Origin: Streptomyces sp. NBC_00358
GTDB taxonomy: Bacteria > Actinomycetota > Actinomycetes > Streptomycetales > Streptomycetaceae
Direction of reading: 5' to 3'
Length of the DNA stretch: 64,000 bases
Assembly (NCBI RefSeq): GCF_036099295.1
Contig: NZ_CP107976.1
Span: forward strand, 8,990,001 to 9,054,000
The notes beneath the pieces were generated by a model. The model saw nothing but the letters and a program-made list of their open reading frames with translations. It was not told the DNA's origin and did no database searches. Below, one piece after another: positions 1-9,277 of this stretch; within the stretch, counting starts at the first letter, position 1, and each line of letters starts with the position of its first letter. The position numbers were made by a program, and so were the translations under genes.

Positions 1-582
1 GCAGGGAACCACGTGAAAGTCCCCGACCTGTGCATCGGTGAGGTCCGCGTCACCGTCCGGGTTGACCGCGGAGGCCGTCGGGTCGAAGCCCGGATTGGCC
101 TCCTCCAACCGCCGGGCGAGTTCGCGGCGCGCGATGCGGGCGCCGCAGGAGAGGCAGACGACCCGGTCCAGGCCTCCGTGGAGTTCCACGACGTCCTCGC
201 TGCCGACGGCCTGGTGCAGACCGTCGACGTTCTGAGTGATCACCCCTGAAAGCAGGCCGTGCCGCCCGAACGCGGCCACGGCCCGGTGCCCGTCGTTGGG
301 GCGGGCGCGGCCGAAGGTCCGCCAGCCGAGATGGCTGCGCGCCCAGTACCGCCGACGGGCCTGGGGGCTCGCGGTGAAGTCCTGGTAGGTCATCGGGGTG
401 TGCCGGCTCAGGCTTCCGCCCTCGCCCCGATAGTCGGGGATGCCGGACTCCGTGGAGATGCCGGCCCCGCTGAGCACCAGCACACCGCCGGTACGCAGTG
501 CGTCGGCGACCGGCTCCAGATCCGTGGTGCCCGGCGGGAGATCCGCGGTGGGGGTCCAGCTCAGAGTGGGGCGCATGCGCAT
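1..582 (-). CDS. Sir2-family NAD-dependent protein deacylase (3' end outside window)
   Basis: Sirtuin that removes acyl groups from lysines using NAD. About 194 N-terminal residues are visible. They include the NAD-binding GAGISTESGIPDYR motif, the TQNVDGLH motif and the catalytic His in ELHG. The first zinc Cys pair (CLSCG) is present, and the last visible residue is the first Cys of the second pair. The gene continues beyond the left edge. Two ATG codons lie six bases apart (582 and 576), and I took the upstream one. A cytoplasmic protein acting on acyl-lysine is expected from the family; the substrate is unknown. Confidence 0.93.
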   Translation of the reverse strand, partial: MRMRPTLSWTPTADLPPGTTDLEPVADALRTGGVLVLSGAGISTESGIPDYRGEGGSLSRHTPMTYQDFTASPQARRRYWARSHLGWRTFGRARPNDGHRAVAAFGRHGLLSGVITQNVDGLHQAVGSEDVVELHGGLDRVVCLSCGARIARRELARRLEEANPGFDPTASAVNPDGDADLTDAQVGDFHVVPC

Positions 583-687
583 GCTGCCAGCGTACGGGCA
601 CGACGACACGGTCCGCGGGCGGTCCGACGGCGTCACGAGCGTTGCCCGGGTCGGCCTCACGGTGCCTGGGAGAACGGGGCCACCACG

Positions 688-1485
688 TCAGAACGAGGAG
701 TTGGCGAACCAGTGGGTCAGCAGGTGCTCGTCGCCTTCGTACGTGAGGGCCTGTGCGGTGTAGGGCAGGCGGCCGTACACGAGCAGCAGCAGGTCGGCCG
801 CGGTTCCGTGGACGGTCGCGTCGGCGGTGTCCGCGGTGGGCCGGGCCGTGTCGAGCCCGAAGCCGTCGGGCCGCAGGCGGACGAGCCACGCGTCGTCCCC
901 GTCCGTCGTCCGGAAGGCGATGCTCTTGTCGGCGCCGCGCAGGTCGGCCACCTGGGGAGCGAAGAAGGCGGCCGAGGGAAGGTTGACGAGGAACTCGTCG
1001 ATGCCGTCTGCGGCGAGCGCCCGGTCGATCGCGGGCCGACGACCCAGGGCGAGTTCGGCGTCGGCCCGGTGCAGCAGCGTCTCGAAGAGCATCCTGCGCG
1101 CCCAGAAGCGGGCGTGCTGGTCGACACCCCACGCCCACATCGGCAGGTCCGGGTCGGTGGCCGCGAACGCCTCCGCGGCCACGGTCGCGCTCTCGCCCAG
1201 CCACTGGACGTATCCGCTCTCGGAGTCCGGGAGCCGCAGGTCCACGTCGCGCGTGCGCGGGGGTTCCTGGATGCGCGCCCGCAGGAGGACCGAGAACCAG
1301 CGCTGGACGCTGCCGGCGTGCTTGACCAGTTCGGCCAGCGTCCAGCCGGGGCAACTGGGCACCGAAGCGGCGAGGTCGGCGTCCTTCACCGCGGCGACGA
1401 ACCGCGCGGTCTCCGCCGCGACCGCCGAACGGTGGTCGACGGGGGCGTGAAAGCGGACGTGGCCGGTGTGGTCCGAGGTGGTCAT
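688..1485 (-). CDS. Maleylpyruvate isomerase family mycothiol-dependent enzyme
   Basis: This 265-residue protein has the DinB-like mycothiol-dependent metalloenzyme layout. The N-terminal helix contains the family signature SVPSCPGWTLAELVKHAG, followed by the metal-ligand helix region (RRMLFETLLHRADAE). The C-terminal domain ends in a typical DLLLLVYGRLP stretch. Family members use mycothiol as cofactor for isomerisation or transfer on small thiol-reactive substrates. The true substrate cannot be read from sequence. It lies behind the sirtuin gene on the same strand, with about 100 bp between them. Confidence 0.85.
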   Translation of the reverse strand: MTTSDHTGHVRFHAPVDHRSAVAAETARFVAAVKDADLAASVPSCPGWTLAELVKHAGSVQRWFSVLLRARIQEPPRTRDVDLRLPDSESGYVQWLGESATVAAEAFAATDPDLPMWAWGVDQHARFWARRMLFETLLHRADAELALGRRPAIDRALAADGIDEFLVNLPSAAFFAPQVADLRGADKSIAFRTTDGDDAWLVRLRPDGFGLDTARPTADTADATVHGTAADLLLLVYGRLPYTAQALTYEGDEHLLTHWFANSSF

Positions 1486-1642
1486 GGGTCAATGGCCTTT
1501 CTGAGTGCGGTCGTGCGGTTCGCGTGCACCGTTGAGACGCGGACGCGGGTGCGGACGGAGACGGGGAGCCGCAGCGCGGCACGGCGCCTCAGATCGTTCG
1601 TCCCGGGCCGCGCCGACGGCGGAGGGCGCTACCGGGCAGGTG

Positions 1643-2062
1643 TCAGCCGGCACGGGGGATGTCCGGCTGTGTGTGATCCAGGCGGGTACGCAGCGTGCCG
1701 GCGAATTCCTCGGCGCGGGCCAACTGCATCCGCAGATCCTCGATCTTCTGGGCGGCGGCCTGCTCGTACGCCTTCAGACGGCCCCTGAGCGCAGCGCGCT
1801 CGTCGGCGGACAGCTCTCCGTCGGAGTCGAGGCGGTCGGTGACGTCCAGCAGGTCGCGCATCTCGTCCAGGGTGAAGCCGAGTGGCTTCATCCGGCGGAT
1901 GACCATGAGGCGGGCCACGTCCGCCTCGGTGTAGAGGCGGAAGCCGCCCTGGGAGCGGGCGGAGGGAGCCACCAGACCGGTCTCCTCATAGTGCCGGATG
2001 GTGCGCAGCGACAGCTCGGTGCGCATGGCAACTTCGCCGATCTGCATGTGCTCACCGCTCAC
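1643..2062 (-). CDS. MerR family transcriptional regulator
   Basis: The winged-helix DNA-binding domain begins MQIGEVAMRTELSLRTIRHYEE, with the usual second helix around RLYTEADVARL. A long dimerisation coiled coil follows (LRGRLKAYEQAAAQKIEDLR). There is no obvious metal-binding Cys cluster, so it resembles the general HTH-type MerR group. I chose the GTG at 2062 because GGGAGGTG lies just upstream; ATG 2047 is the alternative. A near-perfect dyad sits about 50 bp upstream and is the likely autoregulatory operator. The SulP gene is divergent from it. Confidence 0.9.
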   Translation of the reverse strand: MSGEHMQIGEVAMRTELSLRTIRHYEETGLVAPSARSQGGFRLYTEADVARLMVIRRMKPLGFTLDEMRDLLDVTDRLDSDGELSADERAALRGRLKAYEQAAAQKIEDLRMQLARAEEFAGTLRTRLDHTQPDIPRAG

Positions 2063-2112
2063 GCGGACACCTCCCTCTCCTCTCGCCGAGGCCATCGACC
2101 CCAGGCGCCGAT

Positions 2113-2136
2113 CTCTACTCTAACGTTAGGGTAGAG
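2113..2136. promoter_or_regulatory. Palindromic MerR-type operator
   Basis: A 24 bp dyad centred on AACGTT, with arms CTCTACTCTAAC and GTTAGGGTAGAG and only one mismatch. Its length and its place upstream of a merR-type gene fit the spaced dyads bound by MerR proteins between promoter elements. Binding by the adjacent regulator is inferred. Confidence 0.7.
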
Positions 2137-2476
2137 TGAGTGATCGTCGGGGTCGGCTCCGGACCGTCCCCCCTCGTACGGTGCGGAATCACGGAACCTG
2201 CGTCCGTCAGCCGTACCGGGGCCGCCGATGTCCCCGACGAGGACCGATGTCCGCGCACGAGGCGTGTCCGTACGCCGATGCCGCGCGCCGCCGTCGGCCC
2301 GTCGCGATCCGCGCGCGTCCGGGCCCCGCCCGGACGCGCGTCTGCCGCCGACCGCTTCGCCTCGCTACGCGCGGCCGCCCAACCCCTTACTGCGTACGGC
2401 CGCCCAACCCCCTCCGAACCCTTCCCGCATGCCGCCACGGCGGTCCGGCGTGCCCGAGTACGACAGGTAGTCGCCC
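2137..2476. other. Intergenic region between MerR and SulP genes
   Basis: About 340 bp with no convincing gene. An in-frame TAG at 2468 stops the SulP frame just before its start, so no longer N-terminus is possible. The left end carries the MerR-type dyad. Confidence 0.6.
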
Positions 2477-3982
2477 TTGTCCACGTCCGCACCCTCTCCG
2501 GCCGCTCGACTGCGCGGCCTGCGCCCCGACTGGCTGTCCGACCCGAGGGTCTGGCGCACGGAGGTTCTGGCCGGTCTGGTCGTCGCGCTCGCGCTGATCC
2601 CCGAGGCGATCTCGTTCTCGATCATCGCCGGAGTGGACCCGGCCATCGGCCTGTTCGCCTCGTTCACGATGGCCGTGACGATCTCGGTCGTCGGCGGCCG
2701 ACGCGCGATGATCTCCGCCGCGACCGGCGCCGTCGCCCTCGTCATCGCCCCGCTCAACCGCGAGCACGGCTTCGGCTACCTGATCGCCGCCGTCATCCTG
2801 GCCGGTGTCTTCCAGATCGTGCTCGGTGTCCTCGGCGTCGCGAAACTGATGCGGTTCGTGCCGCGCAGCGTGATGGTCGGCTTCGTGAACGCCCTGGCCA
2901 TCCTGATCTTCATGGCACAGGTCCCCGAGATGCACGGCGTCCCCTGGCCCGTCTACCCGCTGATCATCGCCGGACTGGCCCTCCTGGTGCTCTTCCCGAA
3001 GGTCACCAAGGTGATCCCGGCGCCCCTCGTGTCCATCGTGACCCTCACCTTGATCACGGTCGCCGCCGGGATCGCCGTCCCGACCGTGGGCGACAAGGGC
3101 GACCTGCCGTCCTCCCTGCCCCACCCCGGTCTGCCCGACGTGCCGTTCACGACGGACACCCTGACCACCGTCGCTCCCTACGCGTTCGCCATGGCCCTGG
3201 TCGGCCTCATGGAGTCGCTGATGACGGCCAAGCTCGTCGACGACATCACCGACACGCGCTCCAACAAGACCCGCGAGTCGATCGGCCAGGGCATCGCCAA
3301 CATCGTCACCGGCTTCCTCGGCGGTATGGGCGGCTGCGCCATGATCGGCCAGACGATGATCAACGTACGGGTCTCCGGCGCTCGTACCCGCCTGTCGACC
3401 TTCCTGGCCGGCTCGTTCCTCATGGTGTTGTGCATCGTCTTCGGACCGGTCGTCTCCCACATCCCCATGGCTGCCCTGGTCGCGGTGATGGTGATGGTCT
3501 GCTTCGCCACGTTCGACTGGCACTCCATCGCGCCCAGGACGCTGCGGCGGATGCCGGCGGGGGAGATCACCGTCATGGTGCTCACCGTGGCGGTCGTGGT
3601 CGCCACCCACAACCTCGCCATCGGCGTCGTCGCCGGCACGATCACCGCCATGGTCATCTTCGCCAACCGTGTCGCCCGCCTCGCCGACGTCACAGCGGTC
3701 ACCGACCCCGACGGAGCCACCGTCGTCTACGCGGTGAGCGGCGAACTGTTCTTCGCCTCCTCCAACGATCTCGTCGGCCGCTTCGACTACGCCGCCGACC
3801 CGGACAAGGTCGTCATCGACCTCACCGATGCCCACGTCTGGGACGCCTCCTCCGTCGCGGCCCTGGACGCGATCGAGGCCAAGTACGCGCAGCGCGGCAA
3901 GTCCGTCGAGATCATCGGCCTGAACAAACCGAGTGCCCGGATCCACGAGAGCCTCAGCGGCGAACTCACCGCCGGCCACTGA
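2477..3982 (+). CDS. SulP family anion transporter with C-terminal STAS domain
   Basis: This 501-residue membrane protein has about ten to twelve hydrophobic segments between residues 30 and 405. They include the SulP-like ALALIPEAISFSIIAGVDP entry helix and the GGMGGCAMIGQT loop. A cytoplasmic STAS domain follows (DKVVIDLTDAHVWDASSVAALD). It probably imports sulfate or another small anion such as bicarbonate; the substrate cannot be assigned. The start is a TTG, because a stop codon lies three codons upstream and no ATG or GTG follows before the conserved region. GACAGG lies nine bases before it as a weak ribosome site. Confidence 0.92.
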   Translation: MSTSAPSPAARLRGLRPDWLSDPRVWRTEVLAGLVVALALIPEAISFSIIAGVDPAIGLFASFTMAVTISVVGGRRAMISAATGAVALVIAPLNREHGFGYLIAAVILAGVFQIVLGVLGVAKLMRFVPRSVMVGFVNALAILIFMAQVPEMHGVPWPVYPLIIAGLALLVLFPKVTKVIPAPLVSIVTLTLITVAAGIAVPTVGDKGDLPSSLPHPGLPDVPFTTDTLTTVAPYAFAMALVGLMESLMTAKLVDDITDTRSNKTRESIGQGIANIVTGFLGGMGGCAMIGQTMINVRVSGARTRLSTFLAGSFLMVLCIVFGPVVSHIPMAALVAVMVMVCFATFDWHSIAPRTLRRMPAGEITVMVLTVAVVVATHNLAIGVVAGTITAMVIFANRVARLADVTAVTDPDGATVVYAVSGELFFASSNDLVGRFDYAADPDKVVIDLTDAHVWDASSVAALDAIEAKYAQRGKSVEIIGLNKPSARIHESLSGELTAGH

Positions 3983-4184
3983 CCCGTCCGCGCCACCCGC
4001 ACGGGCCGTCCCCGACCCTGTGGTCCCGGACGGCCCGACACCGGACCGCAGCCACCCGGAGGTGGTCTGCCCGCTGGGTCTTGTCGCCCTGATCGCTGAC
4101 GTGCCACCGCGGTGCGCCCGTGCGCCCCGTCGCCCTGGCCGGACGACCTTCCCGAACGGGTGCCGGGGGAGCAAGACTTACGGC

Positions 4185-4829
4185 GTGACCGCCAATCGCC
4201 CGACCACCTCGTCCCTGCCCTGTGCCGCCGTGTTGTGCGACGTCGACGGCGTACTGCGGCATTGGCCCGCCGACACCGAGATCGAGCAGACGCACGGGCT
4301 GCCTTCCGGCTCCCTCGCCGCCGCGGCCTTCGCGCCCGCTCGCGTCCTCCCCGCCATCACCGGTGAGATCACCGACGAGCAGTGGCGGTCCAACGTGGTC
4401 GCGGACCTCGCCGAGACCTGCGGCTCCCTGAAGCGGGCCCGCGCCGCCGTGACCGCCTGGGCCGACCGGACCCCGGTCGTGAACCTCGAACTGGTGGCCC
4501 TGCTCACGCGAGTCCGCGACCTCGTCCCCGTGGCCCTGGTCTCCAACGGAACCACGCGACTGGAACAGGACCTCGCCCGCCAGGGACTGGACACCCTCGC
4601 GCACACGGTGGTGAACACCGCCCGCGTCGGCGTCGTGAAACCCGACCCCGAGATCTACCGCATCGCCGCCGCACGCGTCCGGACGACCGTGGAACGCTGC
4701 TTGTTCATCGACGACATCGCGGAGAACGTCACGGCGGCTCGCGAGGTGGGCATGACCGGTCTCCACTACCGCCACCTCGACGATGTACGCACAGCACTCG
4801 CCCCCCTGCTGCGCCGCGTCGCGGGATGA
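4185..4829 (+). CDS. HAD-IA family hydrolase
   Basis: A 214-residue haloacid dehalogenase-like hydrolase. All four HAD motifs are visible: CDVDGV (nucleophile D19, acid D21), VSNGTT (motif II), the lysine in VVKPDPEIY (motif III) and FIDDIAENV (motif IV). The cap sits between motifs I and II, as in subclass IA phosphatases. The start is a GTG in frame with the motifs; GGGGGAG is 14 bases upstream, so translation may be weakly led or leaderless. The substrate is unknown, probably a small phosphate ester. Confidence 0.88.
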   Translation: MTANRPTTSSLPCAAVLCDVDGVLRHWPADTEIEQTHGLPSGSLAAAAFAPARVLPAITGEITDEQWRSNVVADLAETCGSLKRARAAVTAWADRTPVVNLELVALLTRVRDLVPVALVSNGTTRLEQDLARQGLDTLAHTVVNTARVGVVKPDPEIYRIAAARVRTTVERCLFIDDIAENVTAAREVGMTGLHYRHLDDVRTALAPLLRRVAG

Positions 4830-4892
4830 CGCGTACTGAGACGCCAATTCCCTTGTGCCAAGCGACATTTCATGACCTGTCCCCGAGGTCGG

Positions 4893-4898
4893 TACGGT
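4893..4898 (+). promoter_or_regulatory. Probable -10 box of a leaderless amidase promoter
   Basis: TACGGT ends seven bases before the amidase ATG at 4906, and no ribosome site lies between. This is the spacing expected if transcription starts at the A of the start codon. A weak ATGACC -35 lies upstream. Confidence 0.45.
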
Positions 4899-4905
4899 CG
4901 GATTC

Positions 4906-6357
4906 ATGGACTGGAACCTTCGGACTGCCGAGGAACTCGCCGCTGCCCTACGCGCCGGTGAGGTGACCTCGGCGGAACTGACCGACGAGGCGATCACCCG
5001 CATCGAGCGGGACGACAAGGAGATCAACGCGATCTGCGTGCCGGACTTCGACCGTGCACGGGCCGCCGCGCGCGGGGCCGACCAGGCGCGCGCCCGAGGT
5101 GAGGACAGGCCGTTGCTCGGCATTCCGGTGACGGTCAAGGAGTCCTACAACATCGCCGGGCTGCCCACCACCTGGGGCATGCCGCAACACCGCGACTACG
5201 TGCCGGCCGAGGACGCGGTACAGGTGTCGCGGCTCAAGGCCGCCGGGGCGGTGGTGCTCGGCAAGACCAATGTGCCGTTGGGGCTGCGAGATGTGCAGAG
5301 CTTCAACGAACTCCACGGCACCACCAACAACCCGTGGGATCACGGTCGCACCTCGGGCGGATCCTCCGGTGGATCGGCGGCCGCCCTGGCGTCCGGGTTC
5401 GGCGCGCTGTCCATCGGCTCCGACATCGGCGGTTCGCTGCGCACCCCCGCGCATTTCTGCGGTGTCTACGCCCACAAGCCGACACTCGGGCTGGCCGCGA
5501 GCCGCGGTATGGTCCCGCCGTCCGAGCCCGCGTTGCCGGTCGACCTCGACCTAGCCGTCGTCGGTCCGATGGCACGCTCCGCCCGCGACCTCACGCTGCT
5601 GCTCGACGTCATGGCCGGACCGGACCCACTGACGTTCGGCGTGGCGCACCGCATGACCCTGCCTCCCGCGCGCCACGATCGGCTGCGCGACTTCCGGGTC
5701 CTGGTCCTCGACGAGCATCCGCTCATTCCGACCGGATCCGCGGTGCGGGCGGGCGTGAACCGGGTGGCCGACGCGCTGGTCGACGGCGGCGCCCGCGTCG
5801 AACGGCACAGCCCACTGCTGCCCGATCTGACCGAAGCCGCGACGCTCTACACGCAGTTGCTGTTTTCGAGCTCCGTCGCGCGTTTTCCCGTCGAGGCGTA
5901 CGAGCAACTGCGGACCCGCGCCGCCGGGTTGAGCCCACACGATCGGAGTCTCGCCGCGGTGCGGCTGCGCGGCATGGTGTTCAGCCACCGCGACTGGATC
6001 GAGGCGAACAACCGTCGCGAGGCCCACCGCCACGGCTGGCGGCTGCTGTTCGCCGAGTTCGACGCCGTGGTGTGTCCGATCACGCCGACCCCGGCGTTCC
6101 CGCACGACCACAACCCCGATCTGTTGGAACGCCGGATCGACATCGACGGCGTCGAGTACCCGTACTTGGACCAGCTCGTCTGGGCCGGTCTGGCGACCAT
6201 GCCCGGCCTGCCCGCCACCGCCGTCCCGGCCGGCCGGTCCTCCGAAGGGCTCCCGGTGGGAGTACAGCTCATCGGCCCGCTGTCCGAGGACCGCACGCCG
6301 TTGCGGCTGGCTGAACTGCTCGAAGAGAGGATCGGCGGCTTCCAGGCGCCGAAGTAG
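4906..6357 (+). CDS. Amidase signature family protein
   Basis: A 483-residue amidase that hydrolyses a carboxamide to acid plus ammonia or amine. The Ser-cisSer-Lys triad is complete: K78 in VTVKES, S154 in GGSSGGS and nucleophile S177 in SDIGGSLR. Length and order match the full family domain, with a normal C-terminus (LPATAVPAGRSSEGLPVGVQLIGP). There is no signal peptide, so it should be cytoplasmic. It stands alone and converges on the next gene. The substrate is not predictable; it is not GatA-like by context. Confidence 0.93.
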   Translation: MDWNLRTAEELAAALRAGEVTSAELTDEAITRIERDDKEINAICVPDFDRARAAARGADQARARGEDRPLLGIPVTVKESYNIAGLPTTWGMPQHRDYVPAEDAVQVSRLKAAGAVVLGKTNVPLGLRDVQSFNELHGTTNNPWDHGRTSGGSSGGSAAALASGFGALSIGSDIGGSLRTPAHFCGVYAHKPTLGLAASRGMVPPSEPALPVDLDLAVVGPMARSARDLTLLLDVMAGPDPLTFGVAHRMTLPPARHDRLRDFRVLVLDEHPLIPTGSAVRAGVNRVADALVDGGARVERHSPLLPDLTEAATLYTQLLFSSSVARFPVEAYEQLRTRAAGLSPHDRSLAAVRLRGMVFSHRDWIEANNRREAHRHGWRLLFAEFDAVVCPITPTPAFPHDHNPDLLERRIDIDGVEYPYLDQLVWAGLATMPGLPATAVPAGRSSEGLPVGVQLIGPLSEDRTPLRLAELLEERIGGFQAPK

Positions 6358-6425
6358 CGGCGACCTGAGGGGCGTTCGTCGTCACTCCGCCAGGACACCT
6401 TCGGCGCCGAGCGGGTCCGATCGAC

Positions 6426-7031
6426 TCATACCTGGGCCGACGGCGGGCCCTGATCGAAGACTCCCGGCCCGTCGTGGTCCGTCAAGTAGCGGTCGTGGAG
6501 GCGGGCGAAGGCGGTGCGGCGCGGAAGGCGGGGAAGGAAATCCTTGATCCTTTCGGCGCATTCGCGCGGGCTCGCCGTGCTGGTGTCGCACTCCAGGTCG
6601 TAGTCGCCGTGACGGTGGACGAGGTCGTACTGGTGCGCGGCGAGACCCGACGGGCGGTCTCCGCGGGCCTGTTCACGACGGGTGAGTTCGTCCAGAGGAC
6701 AGTGGACACCCACGAACAGGACGTCCTCGGGGCGCAGGACCGACAGGCAGTCGAGCAGGCGCCACGGTTCGCTGAGAACGTGGTCGACGACGACATCGTT
6801 GCCCACCTCGGCCATGGCCGCGATCGAGCGGTGGAAGCCCATCCGGGTCCGGCGCAGCGCCGTGTCGAGTTCCTCCGGGCGAAGGACCCGCTTGGTGCGC
6901 ATGGCGTTGAAGTTGTCCACCGCCAGATGGAAGAAGACACCGTCGTCGAGAACGTCGAGCAGTTCGCGGGCGATGCTCGACTTCCCCGAACTGGACGTGC
7001 CGTTCAGGAAGATGATGCGGCCGGCTGTCAT
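6426..7031 (-). CDS. Chloramphenicol phosphotransferase-like P-loop kinase
   Basis: A 201-residue protein with a Walker A motif NGTSSSGKSS (residues 10-19), as in the CPT family of self-protection kinases. It keeps HLAVDNFNAM, VVVDHVLSEPWRL and the LFVGVHCPLDELTRREQARGDR segment that marks this family. Relatives phosphorylate chloramphenicol, or are of unknown substrate in most Streptomyces. I started at ATG 7031; the frame is open further upstream but that part is low-complexity. Confidence 0.85.
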   Translation of the reverse strand: MTAGRIIFLNGTSSSGKSSIARELLDVLDDGVFFHLAVDNFNAMRTKRVLRPEELDTALRRTRMGFHRSIAAMAEVGNDVVVDHVLSEPWRLLDCLSVLRPEDVLFVGVHCPLDELTRREQARGDRPSGLAAHQYDLVHRHGDYDLECDTSTASPRECAERIKDFLPRLPRRTAFARLHDRYLTDHDGPGVFDQGPPSAQV

Positions 7032-7505
7032 ACGGGCATGATCACACGGCGGTTGTTCCGGGGTGCCGCCTGAGCATTCGCCGATTCCGCCGATTCCGCC
7101 GATTCCGCCGCCTCCGGCGCTGGAGAGCGATTCGTGCGGAACGAGTCGACAGGGGACCACGCAACATCCGTGCCTTCAGCAGGCATTGTAGAGGCACTCG
7201 GCATCACAGTGACCTGTGTCGTGCACTCTGCGAAGCCCGGATTCACGAAGTGCCTCACGAGCATGTGGTCCGTCGGGCCGAGTCTGGGGGAGTGTCAGGT
7301 CCATCATGCCTGTTCGGAGGCGGTTTCGGTAGGACGGAGCGCACGTCCGTTCGGCCTTGTCGCAGGTGGTGGTCCGCCCGCAGACTCGTCGTCATCCACT
7401 CTCCGGCGTTCGTGCCGGCATCCGTTCTCGGCTGCCGGCGCGTTCGCTGTGCTGTCCCGTCGTGGGACGGGCGCGGGTCAGGAGTGGGGGAACGAAGGGG
7501 GATCG
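7032..7505. other. Intergenic region with a short tandem repeat
   Basis: About 470 bp without a supported gene. At 7081-7108 the nonamer GATTCCGCC is repeated about three times. Open frames here lack coding character or a recognisable product. Confidence 0.5.
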
Positions 7506-7832
7506 GTGGATCGGGACATGGTCGTACTGGCGAGGGTCAAGCTGCTCAGCGCCAACAGGCGGGTGGTACGCGGTGTGGAGGGGCTGTGGATCTACCGCCT
7601 TCTGACGCAGGTCGAGCCTGAGGTGTACGGGTCGAAGCTGGCGTATGTGCTGGTTGAGGCCAGCGCGTCGCCCTTGGTGAGGGAGTTGCCCGAGCGACGG
7701 CTGGTCCTGCTCGACGAGGCGGTGACAGTGGCCACGGCCCTCGACGCCGGGAACCCCTACCGGGCGAAGGTGCTGGCTAGGGCATTGGCCGCCAGGCGGC
7801 GGGAGTTGGAGGGTGGCCGCCCGACCAAGTAG
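7506..7832 (+). CDS. Hypothetical protein, 108 residues
   Basis: I do not recognise a family. The protein is helical and basic at its C-terminus, with no signal peptide, membrane segment or cysteine motif. The GTG start has AGGGGG five to six bases upstream. ATG 7518 is an alternative. The coding character and ribosome site make it likely real. Confidence 0.6.
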   Translation: MDRDMVVLARVKLLSANRRVVRGVEGLWIYRLLTQVEPEVYGSKLAYVLVEASASPLVRELPERRLVLLDEAVTVATALDAGNPYRAKVLARALAARRRELEGGRPTK

Positions 7833-8426
7833 CGGGCCGACGGAGGCTCCGGGTGGCCAGGTCTTCAAGTCCCTTGGTCTCTGCGGCGGTTCAGTCACTG
7901 CGGCCGCGCCCGGAGTCTTCGCTTCTGGGGATTCACGAAGGGCAGGACCAGGTCGACGTACTCATCGAGGCCCGGCCTCGCGAGCGTCACGACCTCGACG
8001 TGATCACAGGCAGGCCGTACCGGGGGCCCGTGCCCCTGGTACGGCTGGCGCTGTTGGTCAAGGAGCCGCTGTCCGCACGTCGGCCGGGCGGATCTTCCGA
8101 CTGTCGGAAGAGGGCGGGCGGCTCGCCGGGCCAGGGGAGGGTATCGCTCTGGTTTTGTTGCGGGGATGGCAGAAGGCGCTTCGCGGAGCGGGTGCCGGGC
8201 CTGACAACAGGACACCCTCTGACCGTCCCGTCCTGCCCCCCGCTCGCTGCGGCAGACGACACGCTGCCGAAACGATCCCTCATTTCCTGCCCCTGAGCTG
8301 CGGATTCACGGGAATGCGGAGGAGCAGGCCACGCCCAGGCCCGACATTGCGAGGATCACGGGAGGCGGGCCAAGCATGATCGTTTACAACGTGTATTCAG
8401 TCGGCTACTTTGCGTGATGAACGGTC
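7833..8426. other. Intergenic region, possibly decayed
   Basis: About 590 bp. Several frames are open on both strands but none has a ribosome site together with a recognisable fold. I see no gene that I can support. Confidence 0.45.
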
Positions 8427-8462
8427 GTGAGTGTCACGACCCCAGGCACGGAGCTGCCTCCC

Positions 8463-8891
8463 ATGCGACGTATCACCACCCGGATCGGCACTCTCGCGGT
8501 CACCCTGCTCGCTCTGACCATGGGCCAGACCACCCAGGCCGGAGCCGCCGGCGACGCCGCGTACTTCAACATGCGGGACATCACCGGCCACAACTTCGTC
8601 ATCGAGATCACCAGGCCGGAAGTCATCAAGGAAGCCCGCGAGATCGTCAAGAACGGCGAACAGAAGATCGTCATCGGCCGGATCATCAAGCGCGCGGCCC
8701 CCTACAACCCCCAGTGGGACTTCCACTTCAACCCCGACACCGTCAGCTTCGCCGACGGGGCCATCGAGGTCTGCGACTCCACCATCCCCTACGTGGAGGA
8801 CCACCTCGACGAAGCCGGTGGCCCCTTCCTCCCCGGCCTCTACTGGTGCCCCTGGTCGGGTCGCCTGACGGCAGAAGTCACCCCCGCCTGA
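8463..8891 (+). CDS. Secreted BP74-like (calmodulin-binding-protein related) protein
   Basis: About 142 residues. A Sec signal peptide (MRRITTRIGTLAVTLLALTM, cleavage near AGAAGD) precedes a small domain starting AYFNMRDITGHNFVIEITRPEVI. This resembles the N-terminal domain named after Dictyostelium BP74, common in secreted Streptomyces proteins. Two Cys (EVCDST and YWCPW) could form a disulfide. I chose the ATG at 8463 because it begins the signal peptide; an in-frame GTG at 8427 would add 12 residues. The function is unknown; the family call is from memory of related proteins. Confidence 0.75.
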   Translation: MRRITTRIGTLAVTLLALTMGQTTQAGAAGDAAYFNMRDITGHNFVIEITRPEVIKEAREIVKNGEQKIVIGRIIKRAAPYNPQWDFHFNPDTVSFADGAIEVCDSTIPYVEDHLDEAGGPFLPGLYWCPWSGRLTAEVTPA

Positions 8892-8957
8892 CCGGGTTCG
8901 GGGCCCACGGGCTTCGAACGGTGAAGCCGTCCGGGACCGTCCGCCGACGTTCGACCA

Positions 8958-9032
8958 TCAGTCGGCCGACTCGCCCACCCGGACGGACTTCCTGACGAAC
9001 CGGCCGCCACGAAACTGACAGTGGTCGGCCAT
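8958..9032 (-). CDS. Possible 24-residue small protein
   Basis: A very short frame starting MADHCQFRGGRFVRKS, with AGGAGGGG placed seven bases before its ATG. The strong ribosome site is the only support; no family is recognised and it could be chance or a gene remnant. Confidence 0.3.
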   Translation of the reverse strand: MADHCQFRGGRFVRKSVRVGESAD

Positions 9033-9277
9033 CGGGTGTCCCCTCCTGCGCGGCATCGGCCTACGGGCGGACGCCACAGGGGAGGGGCGCCTATCCGATC
9101 CAGTAAGCTGGGTGGCCGTGTGCCCGCTGCCCCTTCCTCGTCGGTGTCCGTTCTGCGTTCGCCGTCGGCTGGGTTCTCGCCACGATGGTCCCCGTTGGGA
9201 TCGCACGCCCACTCAGCCGCCGCTGGCAGACGCCTGCGGGCCTGGATCGTGATCGGCTGCGCCGATACCGTCGTCGT

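Noticed and set aside
50..1582. Long open frame opposite or out of phase with the mycothiol-dependent gene
   Set aside because: Arg/Pro/Ala-rich shadow of the real gene with no domain; a normal effect of high GC at third positions.
2387..4174. 595-codon antisense frame over the SulP gene
   Set aside because: His/Asp/Gly-rich translation with no fold, exactly opposite a clear transporter.
6345..6408. 10 bp inverted repeat around the amidase stop considered as a terminator
   Set aside because: Loop of 44 bases and overlap with coding sequence make it weak.
7081..7108. GATTCCGCC tandem repeat considered as a CRISPR-like or regulatory array
   Set aside because: Only about three short units without spacers; simple repeat.
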